The position numbers and the translations under genes are program-made. This document shows, in pieces, positions 40,897 to 49,429 of a stretch of DNA of 64,000 nt. The notes beneath the pieces were generated by a model that saw only the letters and a program-made list of their open reading frames with translations, made no database searches and was not told where the DNA came from. Position 1 is the stretch's first letter, and each line of letters begins with the position of its first letter. Source of the DNA: Sugiyamaella lignohabitans (Eukaryota > Ascomycota > Dipodascomycetes > Dipodascales > Trichomonascaceae); the NCBI RefSeq assembly GCF_001640025.1, contig NC_031674.1, positions 1,922,001 to 1,986,000 of the forward strand, read 5' to 3'.

Positions 40897-41106
40897 TGCC
40901 TCCGGCGGCCGGGCTCTGCCCGGACCCGTGGCAACTCCGCGAAGCGGAGTTGGGAATGGGGGGAACGAAGCAGGGGCAGGGGAATTGGCAGTCATTCAGA
41001 GTTTGATTGAAAAGCCAGACACCATAAAAACAAGCCAGTAGCCCGACGCCCAACTCCGCGAAGCGGAGTTGCCACGGGTCCGGGCGGAGCCCGGCCGCCG
41101 GAGGCA
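40897..41106. repeat. GC palindromic element E9, divergent subfamily
   Basis: A 210 bp pair with the same ends (TGCCTCCGGCGG and its complement) but a changed inner stem, CCGGGCTCTGCCCGG in place of CTGGGGCTCCGCCCCAG. Its tip hairpin AACTCCGCGAAGCGGAGTT is found in both arms. The arms (about 55 bp) are near-perfect inverted repeats and the centre is about 90 bp. It lies just 5' of the BNI4 start. Confidence 0.93.
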
Positions 41107-42031
41107 CAAACCCCATCCCTGTAGCAGTACTTACAACCTCTAGTGACCATTTAATCCGTTCATAAAAGAAGGTTCCGGGTGATTGAGCAGGTGGGCGGTG
41201 GAGAACCGGGATAGCGAGCGACAGCGGTGGATACCGGGGTGGTAGCAGTGGATCGGAAAGCGAGTGGAGCGGCGTGGCCGAGTTAGAAACTGGCCAGGGG
41301 GGAGGACAAGGGACGGGACCAGGGTCGGCGAGTGCGATTTGACAGGGTGCGATAGGAACCGACACAAAAAGCAGAATCCAGAATCCGAAAACACAAGGGC
41401 ACAACAGCTGACTTCACACACAAGGCACGCAACCGAGGATTGAACGAACGATGGGGATATTCAAGGGAGACAAGGTGCAAAAAACTGCGGTTTGAACTAC
41501 AACAGAGTTAGACCAGTGAAAAACCCGACTTTATTCAGACCACTTGGCTCTTCTTTTTTGGTTGATGTTATTGGGATTGAATGATAATTTTTTTTGTTCC
41601 TGGCTGGCTGGAGCAGCAGAAGGAAATCTCAGTAGCTCAATAGCAGTAGCAGCAGCAGCAGCAGGAAAATATAAGCTGGTTAGCTAGCTAATAAAGCAAA
41701 GACCAAAAAAGAAAGAAGAAGAAAATGAAAAAATAAAAAAGACAGGCCCGAAATCCAGTCTCAATGATCAAAACACAAGACAAAAAAAAACACACGAAAA
41801 CACAGTAACAACCCAAATTTAGACCGGGAGATTTGGTGTGTGTGGGATTTTATTCGGGAGAGTTTGTGAGATGATTCTTGTTTGGCGATCTAAAATTACA
41901 CAAGAAGATTACGTATGGGACCCAGGGCCAGCGAGTCAAAGCAGCCGGCCCCGGCCTGCCCCCCTCCCAACCTCAGCAGGGCTGGCCGCCGGCCGGCTGA
42001 TGCTGGTGCTGCTGCCGCTGGCGCATGTGGG

Positions 42032-42058
42032 CCCCCCCCCCCCCCCCCCCCCCCCCCC
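42032..42058. repeat. 27-base C homopolymer
   Basis: An uninterrupted run of C from 42032 to 42058 (poly-G on the minus strand), inside GC-rich non-coding sequence. Its length is likely variable between isolates and between sequencing methods. It could form a G-quadruplex on the minus strand. Confidence 0.9.
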
Positions 42059-42190
42059 TCGCTCCGGCCCATGCAGGTGCAGAATGAACGAGGGGGTGCC
42101 CGGCAGGGATCTTTCGTGCGGGGCTTTACACAGCCTGGATTGACGTCAATTAGGTTTGGGGGCCTGCAGGGGGAAGGGGGGCTTGTCTGC

Positions 42191-42363
42191 TGCCTCCGGC
42201 GGCTGGGGCTCCGCCCCAGACCCTGGTTGCTCCTGCTTCGCAGGAGACTGCCAGCCGGGAGGGGGCCAGGGGGGGGGATGGAGCTGAGGGTCGGCATGTA
42301 ACGACTCGAGCGCAGCGAGAGGAGCAACCAGGGTCTGGGGCGGAGCCCCAGCCGCCGGAGGCA
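42191..42363. repeat. GC palindromic element E10
   Basis: An inverted pair. The left arm has GGGGCTCCGCCCC and tip CTCCTGCTTCGCAGGAG, the right arm tip CTCGAGCGCAGCGAG and GGGGCGGAGCCCC, ending GGAGGCA. The centre is longer than usual (about 55 bp) and contains runs of G. Confidence 0.93.
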
Positions 42364-43135
42364 GCGTGGCACCATCGCCCGCACCAGGGATAATTGCTGC
42401 AATAACTTAATAGTCAGGCACCGGCGGTGAAACGTGGTTTGAGTTCGATACGGACGGATCTATAGCATTCCATGCTGGCATGCCATGCCGTGCTGTAGCA
42501 TGTTTCGACTGGTCTGCAGGTCCAGCGGCAGCGGCACGACAGGAGATCTGGCATCAGCCAGCCGCTACTGCTATTCATCGCAATCGCAATCGCACCAGCA
42601 TCTGGCAGGAGCCCCTCCTGGCCGGCCAGCAGCGGACGTCGTGAAACCTGCCACTTTCGACCGGCCACAGGGAATCTTCAGGTACGCTACTCTGCGAGTG
42701 GATGTGCACCGGCAGATCCAGCCGATTGTCTCATCACTGACCCCCCTCGCCAACCAGCCTGAAACGGGTCTGCCAGCAGCCAGCCTGCCTACCAGCCTGT
42801 TTGCGAACAAGCAAGATCTCATCGTCGTCTCTTTCAGCAGAAAAAAAACAAAAAAAAAATGTAAACAGATGAACATGTTTTCTCACACCACCGACACGAT
42901 TTGAAAGCAATGAAAAATAAGCGTGGAATGAGGCGGTTTTTCTACCACCACTGCAGCCGGCAGGAGCTGTCAACCAGTCAGTCAGACCCACTCTGCCCAT
43001 TCCATGCCTGGCCGGCAGTTTTGGCTCCACCACTGAAAAAAAAAGTCACCCTGGCTGCCCCTCGTCTCGCGATCCTGCGAGCTTCTCCTGAAAAGTCCCG
43101 GCCGGTCCAAATCCAAATCCCCGTGCAGCGATTTA

Positions 43136-43168
43136 CATGTGCATATGCATATGCACATGCACATGCAT
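43136..43168. repeat. Alternating purine-pyrimidine CATATG/CACATG tract
   Basis: Sequence reading acatgtgcatatgcatatgc followed by acatgcacatgcatcac is almost strictly alternating purine and pyrimidine, with overlapping ATGCAT-type dyads. Non-coding; possible Z-DNA or simple microsatellite. Confidence 0.7.
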
Positions 43169-43247
43169 CACAGATTTCACGATGAAAAACCAAAAATCAA
43201 AAATCCCATCAGAAAAAACAAATTATGGAAACGTGGACTGGGGGGTC

Positions 43248-43561
43248 TGCCTCCGGCGGCTGGGGCGCTGCCCCAGACCCCGTTGCTCGCTTCGCTCGGG
43301 GCGTGGGGGGTGGCCTGCTGGAGGGGTCCCGGGTCGGTTTGTGCGACTGCCGGTCAGTCTGCCAGCTTGCCTGCCTGCCTGCCTGCTTCTGCTTGAAAAA
43401 TAATTGGTCAAAATCCTGAAATTAAACCGGCAGTTCACTCGATACCCCCGTCACAAAAAGCTAGTCGTTGACCCCGCTGCTGACCCAGCAGCTCTCCCTC
43501 CCCGGCGCAACGAGCGAAGCGAGCCACGGGGTCTGGGGCAGAGCCCCAGCCGCCGGAGGCA
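43248..43561. repeat. GC palindromic element E11 with about 200 bp centre
   Basis: Left arm 43248-43303 (TGCCTCCGGCGG, GGGGCGCTGCCCC, tip GCTCGCTTCGCTCG). Right arm 43507-43561 (tip CGAGCGAAGCGAG, GGGGCAGAGCCCC, GGAGGCA). The outer flanks are GGGGGGTC and CACCCCC, extending the dyad. The arms may be one element with an insertion or two solo arms. Confidence 0.85.
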
Positions 43562-43789
43562 CACCCCCTCCCCCCGAGCCCAACTGGCGATACCTGCTGG
43601 AGCGGGCCCAGCGTGCGTTAAGGTTGGATGGGTCGGTCCCAAACCGACTTAGACGAGATCTCGGTGCGGCACGCGCCTGCAGCTCGAGCTCTGGCGATTT
43701 ATTAATTGATTGATTGATTGTTTATAAAAAGAAACTGGCGAAAAATAATAATATTATTTTTTTTTCACTTAACAGAGGGGGAGGGGGTG

Positions 43790-43845
43790 TGCCTCCGGCG
43801 GCTGGGGCTCCGCCCCAAACCCTGGTTGCTCCTGCGAAGCAGGAG
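43790..43845. repeat. Solo arm E12 of the GC palindromic family
   Basis: A single left arm: TGCCTCCGGCGG, GGGGCTCCGCCCC with one base change just after (AAACCC for AGACCC), TGGTTG and tip CTCCTGCGAAGCAGGAG. No complementary arm follows. Confidence 0.9.
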
Positions 43846-44474
43846 ACTGCTACGTTGTGAGGACGGTACTAGTGGTCTGGTCGGTTGGCTGATTGTTGAG
43901 AAGAAAAAGTGGTTGCTCAAGTGGACAGGGTCGGTTAGACCCGTCGTGTCGATAGTCATACAACAAACACAATGTGATCCTCCTCCTTTTCCTGCTGCTG
44001 AGTCTGCTGCTGAGTCTGCTGATGCTGCTGGTTGAGCTGCAGTGTGCTGCAGATATTGTTCTCATTTGTTGTTAGTAATTATTATCAATCGGGGCTAGTC
44101 TGGCTGGCTAACCGCGAGGCCAATCTACCGGCTGTCACGCTAGCCCCGCTTCCCGACGCCGGTCCCTGATTCTCTGCACCGCTTTCTATTATTAACCACA
44201 CCACCACCCAACACGCCGTCGATTAAACCAACGGTTCCAGCCGAAATAATATTTCTCCTGGCTGTTGAAATATTATTTCAATGCTGTTTACCTCCTGCCG
44301 CTTAATGCCATCCCCTTGGTACCTTTCACAAACCACCCCCCGACCGACCGGCACACATGAAACCCAACATTCTCCCGATACCGGTACCCGCTTGTTCCGT
44401 ATCCCCTTGTGTTCCACATCTGTTTCATTCAGTAGTCTATTTCCAGCAGCTAATGCTGGCGCTCGAATCGGGTG

Positions 44475-44615
44475 TGCCCCCGGCGGCTGGGGCTCCGCCC
44501 CAGACCCTGGTAGCTCCTCTCGCTGCGCTCGAGTCGTTTTTGTAGCCGGTCCTAGCACTCTCCTGCGAAGCAGGAGCCACCAGGGTCTGGGGCGGAGCCC
44601 CAGCCGCCGGAGGCA
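44475..44615. repeat. GC palindromic element E13
   Basis: A 141 bp pair in the orientation opposite to E2: left tip CTCGCTGCGCTCGAG, right tip CTCCTGCGAAGCAGGAG. Outer ends TGCCCCC and GGAGGCA are flanked by GGTG and CACC. Confidence 0.93.
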
Positions 44616-44748
44616 CACCCCTCTTACATCATTGTTCTCGCCAAGCTCTAAACATAAACAAGCGCCAGAAGCACCGACATGCCAGGATCGGCCTGCCCAT
44701 CCTGATCTGACCGATCTAACTAACCGAATTTTCCGTGAGGATGGGGCA

Positions 44749-44883
44749 TGCCTCCGGCGGCTCCGCCCCAGACCCTGGCTGCTCCTCTCGCTGCGCTCGA
44801 GTCGTTTTCATCGCCCGTGCTGGGAAACTCCTGCGAAGCAGGAGCAACCAGGGTCTGGGGCGGAGCCCCAGCCGCCGGAGGCA
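44749..44883. repeat. GC palindromic element E14 with a deleted left hairpin
   Basis: The left arm reads TGCCTCCGGCGGCTCCGCCC, lacking the CTGGGG half of the inner stem. It then has ACCCTGGCTGCTCC and tip CTCGCTGCGCTCGAG. The right arm is complete with tip CTCCTGCGAAGCAGGAG. It is the only pair that has lost one side of an inner stem. Confidence 0.92.
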
Positions 44884-45800
44884 GACCCCTCTCCCCACGG
44901 AGCACACTGCCAAGCCGATGAGGGAGATTTAGATTGTGCCCGAACTGAAACGGGTGCTGATAATGGCGCGATGGATTGGGTTAGCGAGCGTGAACCCGCT
45001 ACCGAGCCTGCTGGTGCTAGCGCCAGTGGTGGTGGTGGTGGTGGTGGTTATAAATAGCTCTGTCAACAGATGCACGCATTCTGCATGCGGTTGGTCGGTT
45101 GGTGGACTGTCAATCTAGTTTTATGCACATGTCGATATAAGGGTTTTAAAGTTTAACGGACTGCGCCGATCGATGGTCCGATTAGGAAGTATAATTAGAA
45201 ACCGCCAGGGGTTCCCGGATATAGCCATGCCGATCAATTCATTTACCCCAGTGAAAACGGCCTTGCCGACCTGTTAGAGTCTTGTTTTCTACATGGCTGG
45301 AATCTCCTGCTCTCTCGAAATACTACGAGCTTGTTTAATTGTAAAGTGTCACCTATAATTTGCCGTGAGGGCTGGTCAAAGTTGGGCAAACCCCGTTATA
45401 AGCATCACTGCCCAGTAGCAGCCAAAATCACTACTCAGGTTAAGCTTTTTCCCACCTGCGACCGATAAAATACCTCTTCTAAAAAAAGCAACCAATTCTG
45501 TTATCACGGTCATCTCCGAGAACAACAGCACTCAAACCCAGTCACAGCAGACCCAATCTCCTAGTCCCAACCTCGCACTTCCGACCGCTGACAAAGCTTA
45601 TCCCACAACATCTCCGACACGGGCCACGCCGTTTTTTCCCCTCCTCTGCTACCAGCCGCCTTCACTAACTTTAATCGCCCCAACCACTCCATGCACGAGC
45701 TTTTACCCCTGAACCGCCCGCCTGGCTGCCCATACGGCTGATCTGATGGGCGGCCTGCAGCGAGTCCCACCCGGCTGGTAAATTAAACAGGGGAGGAGTG

Positions 45801-45942
45801 TGCCTCCGGCGGCTGGGGCTCCGCCCCAGACCCTGGTTGCTCCTGCTTCGCAGGAGACTGTCGGGGGGCGGAGACGCAAACGACTCGAGCGCAGCGAGAG
45901 GAGCAGCCAGGGTCTGGGGCGGAGCCCCAGCCGCCGGAGGCA
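45801..45942. repeat. GC palindromic element E15
   Basis: A typical 142 bp pair. Left tip CTCCTGCTTCGCAGGAG, centre ACTGTCGGGGGGCGGAGACG, right tip CTCGAGCGCAGCGAG, then CAGCCAGGGTC and GGGGCGGAGCCCC to GGAGGCA. Confidence 0.95.
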
Positions 45943-46551
45943 AACCCCCGGGAAAAAGAAATGAGATTGCCCATGATTGGCACACGTCAATAGTGAAAAA
46001 TTCCTGGATACGAAGCGCCGTCTGCGATAACAACCACTGAAAACAAACAAGAACAGAAACCAGCTGATTCACGGCCGGCTTGGCTTTGGTGCATGCTGGA
46101 ACGGGGTCTTTGTCTGGAACTTACGTCTCCGTCGCGTTTCAGACATTGCTGCCGCAATTGGCAGGTGCTGTTTGGCTAGCTCCGGCTGGCAGCCGATTTG
46201 CACGCCAGGTTCGTATCCTGGCGGGTTTTGGAGGGCTGAGTCCCTGCGGCCTGTCTGCTGGCTGGAGAACTGCCTTGTTTGGCTGACTGGCTGAAAGTTG
46301 ACTGATCGGTTCGTGGCAGTTGTTGTCGTCTGTCGCTAGACCCACCCTGGTCTCGAGCTAGCGAGCCAGCCATGCCAATCACCTGCCAGCAGATCTGCCG
46401 CTCATTCTCCTGCACCGCTAGCTCCCCCCAATACAGATTGACAGGCTAAGAATGACGAGATCGATGCACGCTAGTCCTGTCACTAGACCCTGACTGGCAA
46501 CTGGTTCCCCCCGCCATTCTTCACCGGCCGATCGCGAGGGTGCGGGGTGTG

Positions 46552-46692
46552 TGCCTCCGGCGGCTGGGGCTCCGCCCCAGACCCTGGTAGCTCCTCTCGC
46601 TCCGCTCGAGTCGTTTTCGTCACCGGTCGGGGCAGTTCTCCTGCGAAGCAGGAGCAACCAGGGTCTGGGGCGGAGCCCCAGCCGCCGGAGGC
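46552..46692. repeat. GC palindromic element E16
   Basis: A typical pair in reverse orientation: left tip CTCGCTCCGCTCGAG, right tip CTCCTGCGAAGCAGGAG. The right end is GGAGGCT instead of GGAGGCA. Confidence 0.95.
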
Positions 46693-47110
46693 TGGTCCCG
46701 CCAACGGTGAGTCCCGTTTCGTTTGTTGGCTGTTTCATGTTCGCGGTCGGGCGGGTTAGAGTTTCGGGTTAGAGTTTCTCGGAGGTGGGTTGCCTCGCCT
46801 CGGGTTTGAGTTTAGGGGTTTTTGTGAGCGTGGGCTGTGCTGTTATCACTTGAGGGCGCATTCGCCATACCAGTTGGGTGACGATGGATGACGACGATGA
46901 CGTAAGGCCATTTCTGGTATTTTGTTTACCAGATTCGTCTGGATTGCGAACCGCTAATCACTAATAATACCCTACTTAGAAGTACTACTGGCTGATATTG
47001 GATGGTATGTAAGTTAGGAACTCTAACCTCGGCTGTACTGTTTTTCTACCATCCTCGATTTTTAAGGATTACACTTTCTTCCTCGTCGCAGCACACCCAT
47101 CCCCACGTCC

Positions 47111-47170
47111 CGACTCGAGCGTAGCGAGCAGTGCCATGGGGTCTGGGACAGATCCCCAGCCGCCGGAGGC
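47111..47170. repeat. Degenerate solo arm E17
   Basis: Reads CGACTCGAGCGTAGCGAG, then a changed linker and CTGGGACAGATCCCCAG, ending CCGCCGGAGGC. Two stem changes weaken the inner hairpin, so this is probably an old copy. Confidence 0.85.
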
Positions 47171-47436
47171 TGACCCCCCTTCCCCTGATAGACACCAGTT
47201 AAAGGCGTTCCTGCGTCATCAGCCAGGGGTATTGCCGAAACAGTGTGATCGGCCATCTGGGTATCCCAACCCGGCAGAGGTGATGGTGTCTGGTGTCGGG
47301 AATGAGAGATAAGATAACGGTATCGGTGGTGGTGCTACAAGGCCGTCATGCTGGTTGTTTAATTAAAGGCTAATTAGCAGGTGCTAATGTGATCGGATTA
47401 AAAAAGGTTTGCAACTGATCCGGTCAAAATCAAGAT

Positions 47437-47530
47437 GATATTAGATCTGCTTACAGTTTAATTATCTCATCAGCAAACAGCCTGATATTAGATCTGTTTA
47501 CAGTTTAATTATCTCATCAGCAAACAGCCT
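47437..47530. repeat. 47 bp tandem duplication
   Basis: Two adjacent 47 bp copies (47437-47483 and 47484-47530) begin GATATTAGATCTG and end CAGCAAACAGCCT. They differ at one position (C/T after GATCTG). Non-coding and recent by similarity. Confidence 0.9.
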
Positions 47531-47708
47531 GGCTAGACGACTGAGATGATTGCGACAAAGAAAGAAAGGTTATGGTCTGATTTATTATGACGAGACTATA
47601 TACAGGGTCTTTTGCTCCTCAGACACAGTCCTCTTTCTATGGACAATTTCTGTTTCGAGTTGACTCCATATTCTAGTGTAGTGTGTCTTGTATCGGCATC
47701 TGTTTGCA

Positions 47709-48215
47709 TCGTCTTCTACTGACAGCGCATTCCAACGACATTGACTTCTATTGACACTGTCCCCTACTGAAACAATCTCCTACTGACAGTATTCAGGATT
47801 CTTTATCAAGTCTTTTCAGTTAGCACCATTTTTATCGTCTCTACTGCAGTGCTCTCCAACGACATTGTCTGCTATTGACAATCTTCTTCCACTGGCAGTA
47901 CTTTTTAAGGCCATTATCTTCTGTTAGTCCGGAATTGTTTTCTACTGACTGCTTTCCCATGCCCATCGTCTTCTTCTGACGTTTACTTGATAAGCAAGGT
48001 TTTCACTTAGCATCTATTTTGGTACCATCTGCAGACAGTGTGTATGCCATCGACATTGTCCTCTATTAGTAGCGTCTTCTGCTGACAGTGATTTCTAACC
48101 TCATTGTCGGGCATAGTTTTCTATTGACATTACTTTTATTGTCAGAATCTTCTGCCAGGATATACTAACACCATCCTCTACTGGCAGTACTTTCGTCGTC
48201 TTCAACTAGTGCTGG
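47709..48215 (+). promoter_or_regulatory. Degenerate array of TTCTACTGACAGT-like motifs upstream of the globin gene
   Basis: Over about 500 bp directly before the globin ATG, variants of TTCTACTGACAGT or TTCTATTGACA recur about 15-18 times at irregular spacing. Examples are cttctactgacagcg, cctactgacagtattc, cttctgctgacagtg and cctctactggcagtact. They are interspersed with CCAACGACATTG / CATCGACATTGTC variants (47732, 47853 and 48050 areas). It looks like an eroded tandem repeat or an array of protein-binding sites. A TACTAAC followed by TACTGGCAG near 48170 could be a 5' UTR intron end. Confidence 0.5.
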
Positions 48216-48230
48216 TTCGCGACTGTTATC

Positions 48231-49010
48231 ATGGCCGTCTTGAAGAAGCAGTTTATAAACCCTGGCTCGTCAGGTGGCTCAGGTACCGTCAGCCATCGAA
48301 ACTCGCTTCGACTTGATCCTGCTGACTGTGTGGTATTCACTCCAGGTGAGATTTCGCTTCTCCGCAATATATGGAAAGAGATCAGTGAGAATAACCTGGA
48401 CCATGGAAGAGGACTCAAGTCTTCACAAGCAAGCACATTCTTTTGCCAGCAGTTCTATGAGAACCTCCTTGGAGACCATCCTTCGCTTCAAACACTGTTT
48501 CCCAGTCTTCAGTCTCAGTCGGCTGCTATGGCCTGGGTCCTGGGCCAGATTATAGCCCAGCTAGAAGATGTCTCACAAGCCCAAAGTGTGCTTATAAAAC
48601 TTGCCAAATGGCACTCACGGCTCATGAATCTCGAGCCTGTTCATTATGAGTACGTAGGCTCATCACTTCTTCGTACACTGGGAGACCGACGTGGGGATAA
48701 GTTCACTGCTCAAGAAGAGAATGCATGGATCAAGCTATATACGTTTATAGCCAACGTGATGTTGAAATATGGCGAGGACCCGCTTCTGCCATCAGAAACA
48801 GTTGCAAGTCAGCTACCACGCCATGCCACAAGTTCAAACCCACAGCTTTCTGTTTCCAATTCTTACGAGCCTAGTACAGTACTTGCTTCGAAACGCTCGC
48901 AGAACCCCACCACGAAGAGCAACCCCGCCAAAAAAGAGCACAGCAAGAGCCACAGGTTATTTTTCGGAAACTTGCTTGGATTAAACACCACAACCCCCAC
49001 ACGGACCTAG
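48231..49010 (+). CDS. Globin-domain protein
   Basis: 259 residues. A globin fold is readable at about 35-182: FTPGEISLLRNIWKEI (helix A), FFCQQFYENLLGDHPSLQTL (helix B/C) with CD1 Phe90 in LFPSL, and MAWVLGQIIAQLED (helix E). Next come LIKLAKWHSRLM with probable proximal His128 (F8), then EPVHYEYVGSSLLRTL (FG/G) and ENAWIKLYTFIANVML (helix H). The EPxHY..VG..LL pattern is typical of flavohaemoglobin-like and single-domain sensor globins. No reductase domain follows. Instead there is a Ser/Lys/Asn-rich tail of about 75 residues. It may bind haem and sense O2 or NO, but the ligand is unknown. Fungal globin-like proteins such as S. cerevisiae YNL234W are comparable. It lies upstream of CCM1 on the same strand. 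The N-terminal 30 residues are poorly structured. Confidence 0.82.
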   Translation: MAVLKKQFINPGSSGGSGTVSHRNSLRLDPADCVVFTPGEISLLRNIWKEISENNLDHGRGLKSSQASTFFCQQFYENLLGDHPSLQTLFPSLQSQSAAMAWVLGQIIAQLEDVSQAQSVLIKLAKWHSRLMNLEPVHYEYVGSSLLRTLGDRRGDKFTAQEENAWIKLYTFIANVMLKYGEDPLLPSETVASQLPRHATSSNPQLSVSNSYEPSTVLASKRSQNPTTKSNPAKKEHSKSHRLFFGNLLGLNTTTPTRT

Positions 49011-49014
49011 CAGC

Positions 49015-49076
49015 CGACTCGAGCGCAGCGAGAGGAGCCATGGAGTCTGGGGGAAAAGCCCCAGCCACCGGAGGCT
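49015..49076. repeat. Degenerate solo arm E18 just after the globin stop
   Basis: Begins 5 bp after the globin stop codon: CGACTCGAGCGCAGCGAG, AGGAGCCATGG, then CTGGGGGAAAAGCCCCAG and CCACCGGAGGC. The inner loop is enlarged but the CTGGGG/CCCCAG stem remains. Confidence 0.85.
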
Positions 49077-49429
49077 GATCATCCCACTGACATGCACACA
49101 CACCGTTGGACCCTGCGCCAAAGATCGCCAGTGTCTTGGACACAGTATATTCTGAGAATATTAATTCAAAAAAAAGCAGCAGTGATATTTGTGCTTTTTA
49201 TATTCAGATAGTGATAGTTAGATTATAGTGCTAGATAATCTGATTAGTATATTTGCAAATATGGTCTTGGGATTATTTGTGACCCCCTGAGGAAGAGGGC
49301 CCTGAACCAGCCGTGTACACGTGAGCCCTAACCCGAACGGGAATTTTTCCAAGAAAAAGTAAGTTTCTTGCATCTGAGTAGCTGAACTTTCAGATTTGAT
49401 CTCTAGCTACAAGAAGCATTTATCGTCGG
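49077..49429. other. Short intergenic region before CCM1
   Basis: About 350 bp, AT-rich, likely the CCM1 promoter. No RNA gene or further repeat is seen. Confidence 0.5.

Larger units (their letters stand above)
40851..48230. other. 7.4 kb gene-poor, repeat-dense region between BNI4 and the globin gene
   Basis: No gene is supportable in this stretch. It contains elements E9-E17, a 27-base C homopolymer, alternating purine-pyrimidine sequence, a 47 bp tandem duplication and a degenerate motif array just before the globin gene. The first about 1 kb is probably the BNI4 promoter and leader (CAG and A-rich runs at 41640-41800). Longer open frames here are mostly translations of repeat arms with peptides such as PPAAGAPPQTLVAP. 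Unique stretches (for example 44940-45780 and 46700-47100) show no recognisable product. Confidence 0.65.

Noticed and set aside
42485..42904. 139-codon plus-strand frame in the repeat-dense region
   Set aside because: No domain, no good start context, and overlapping frames of similar length on the other strand. High local GC accounts for it.
44281..45057. 258-codon plus-strand frame
   Set aside because: It runs through elements E13 and E14, and the remaining sequence has no recognisable motif.
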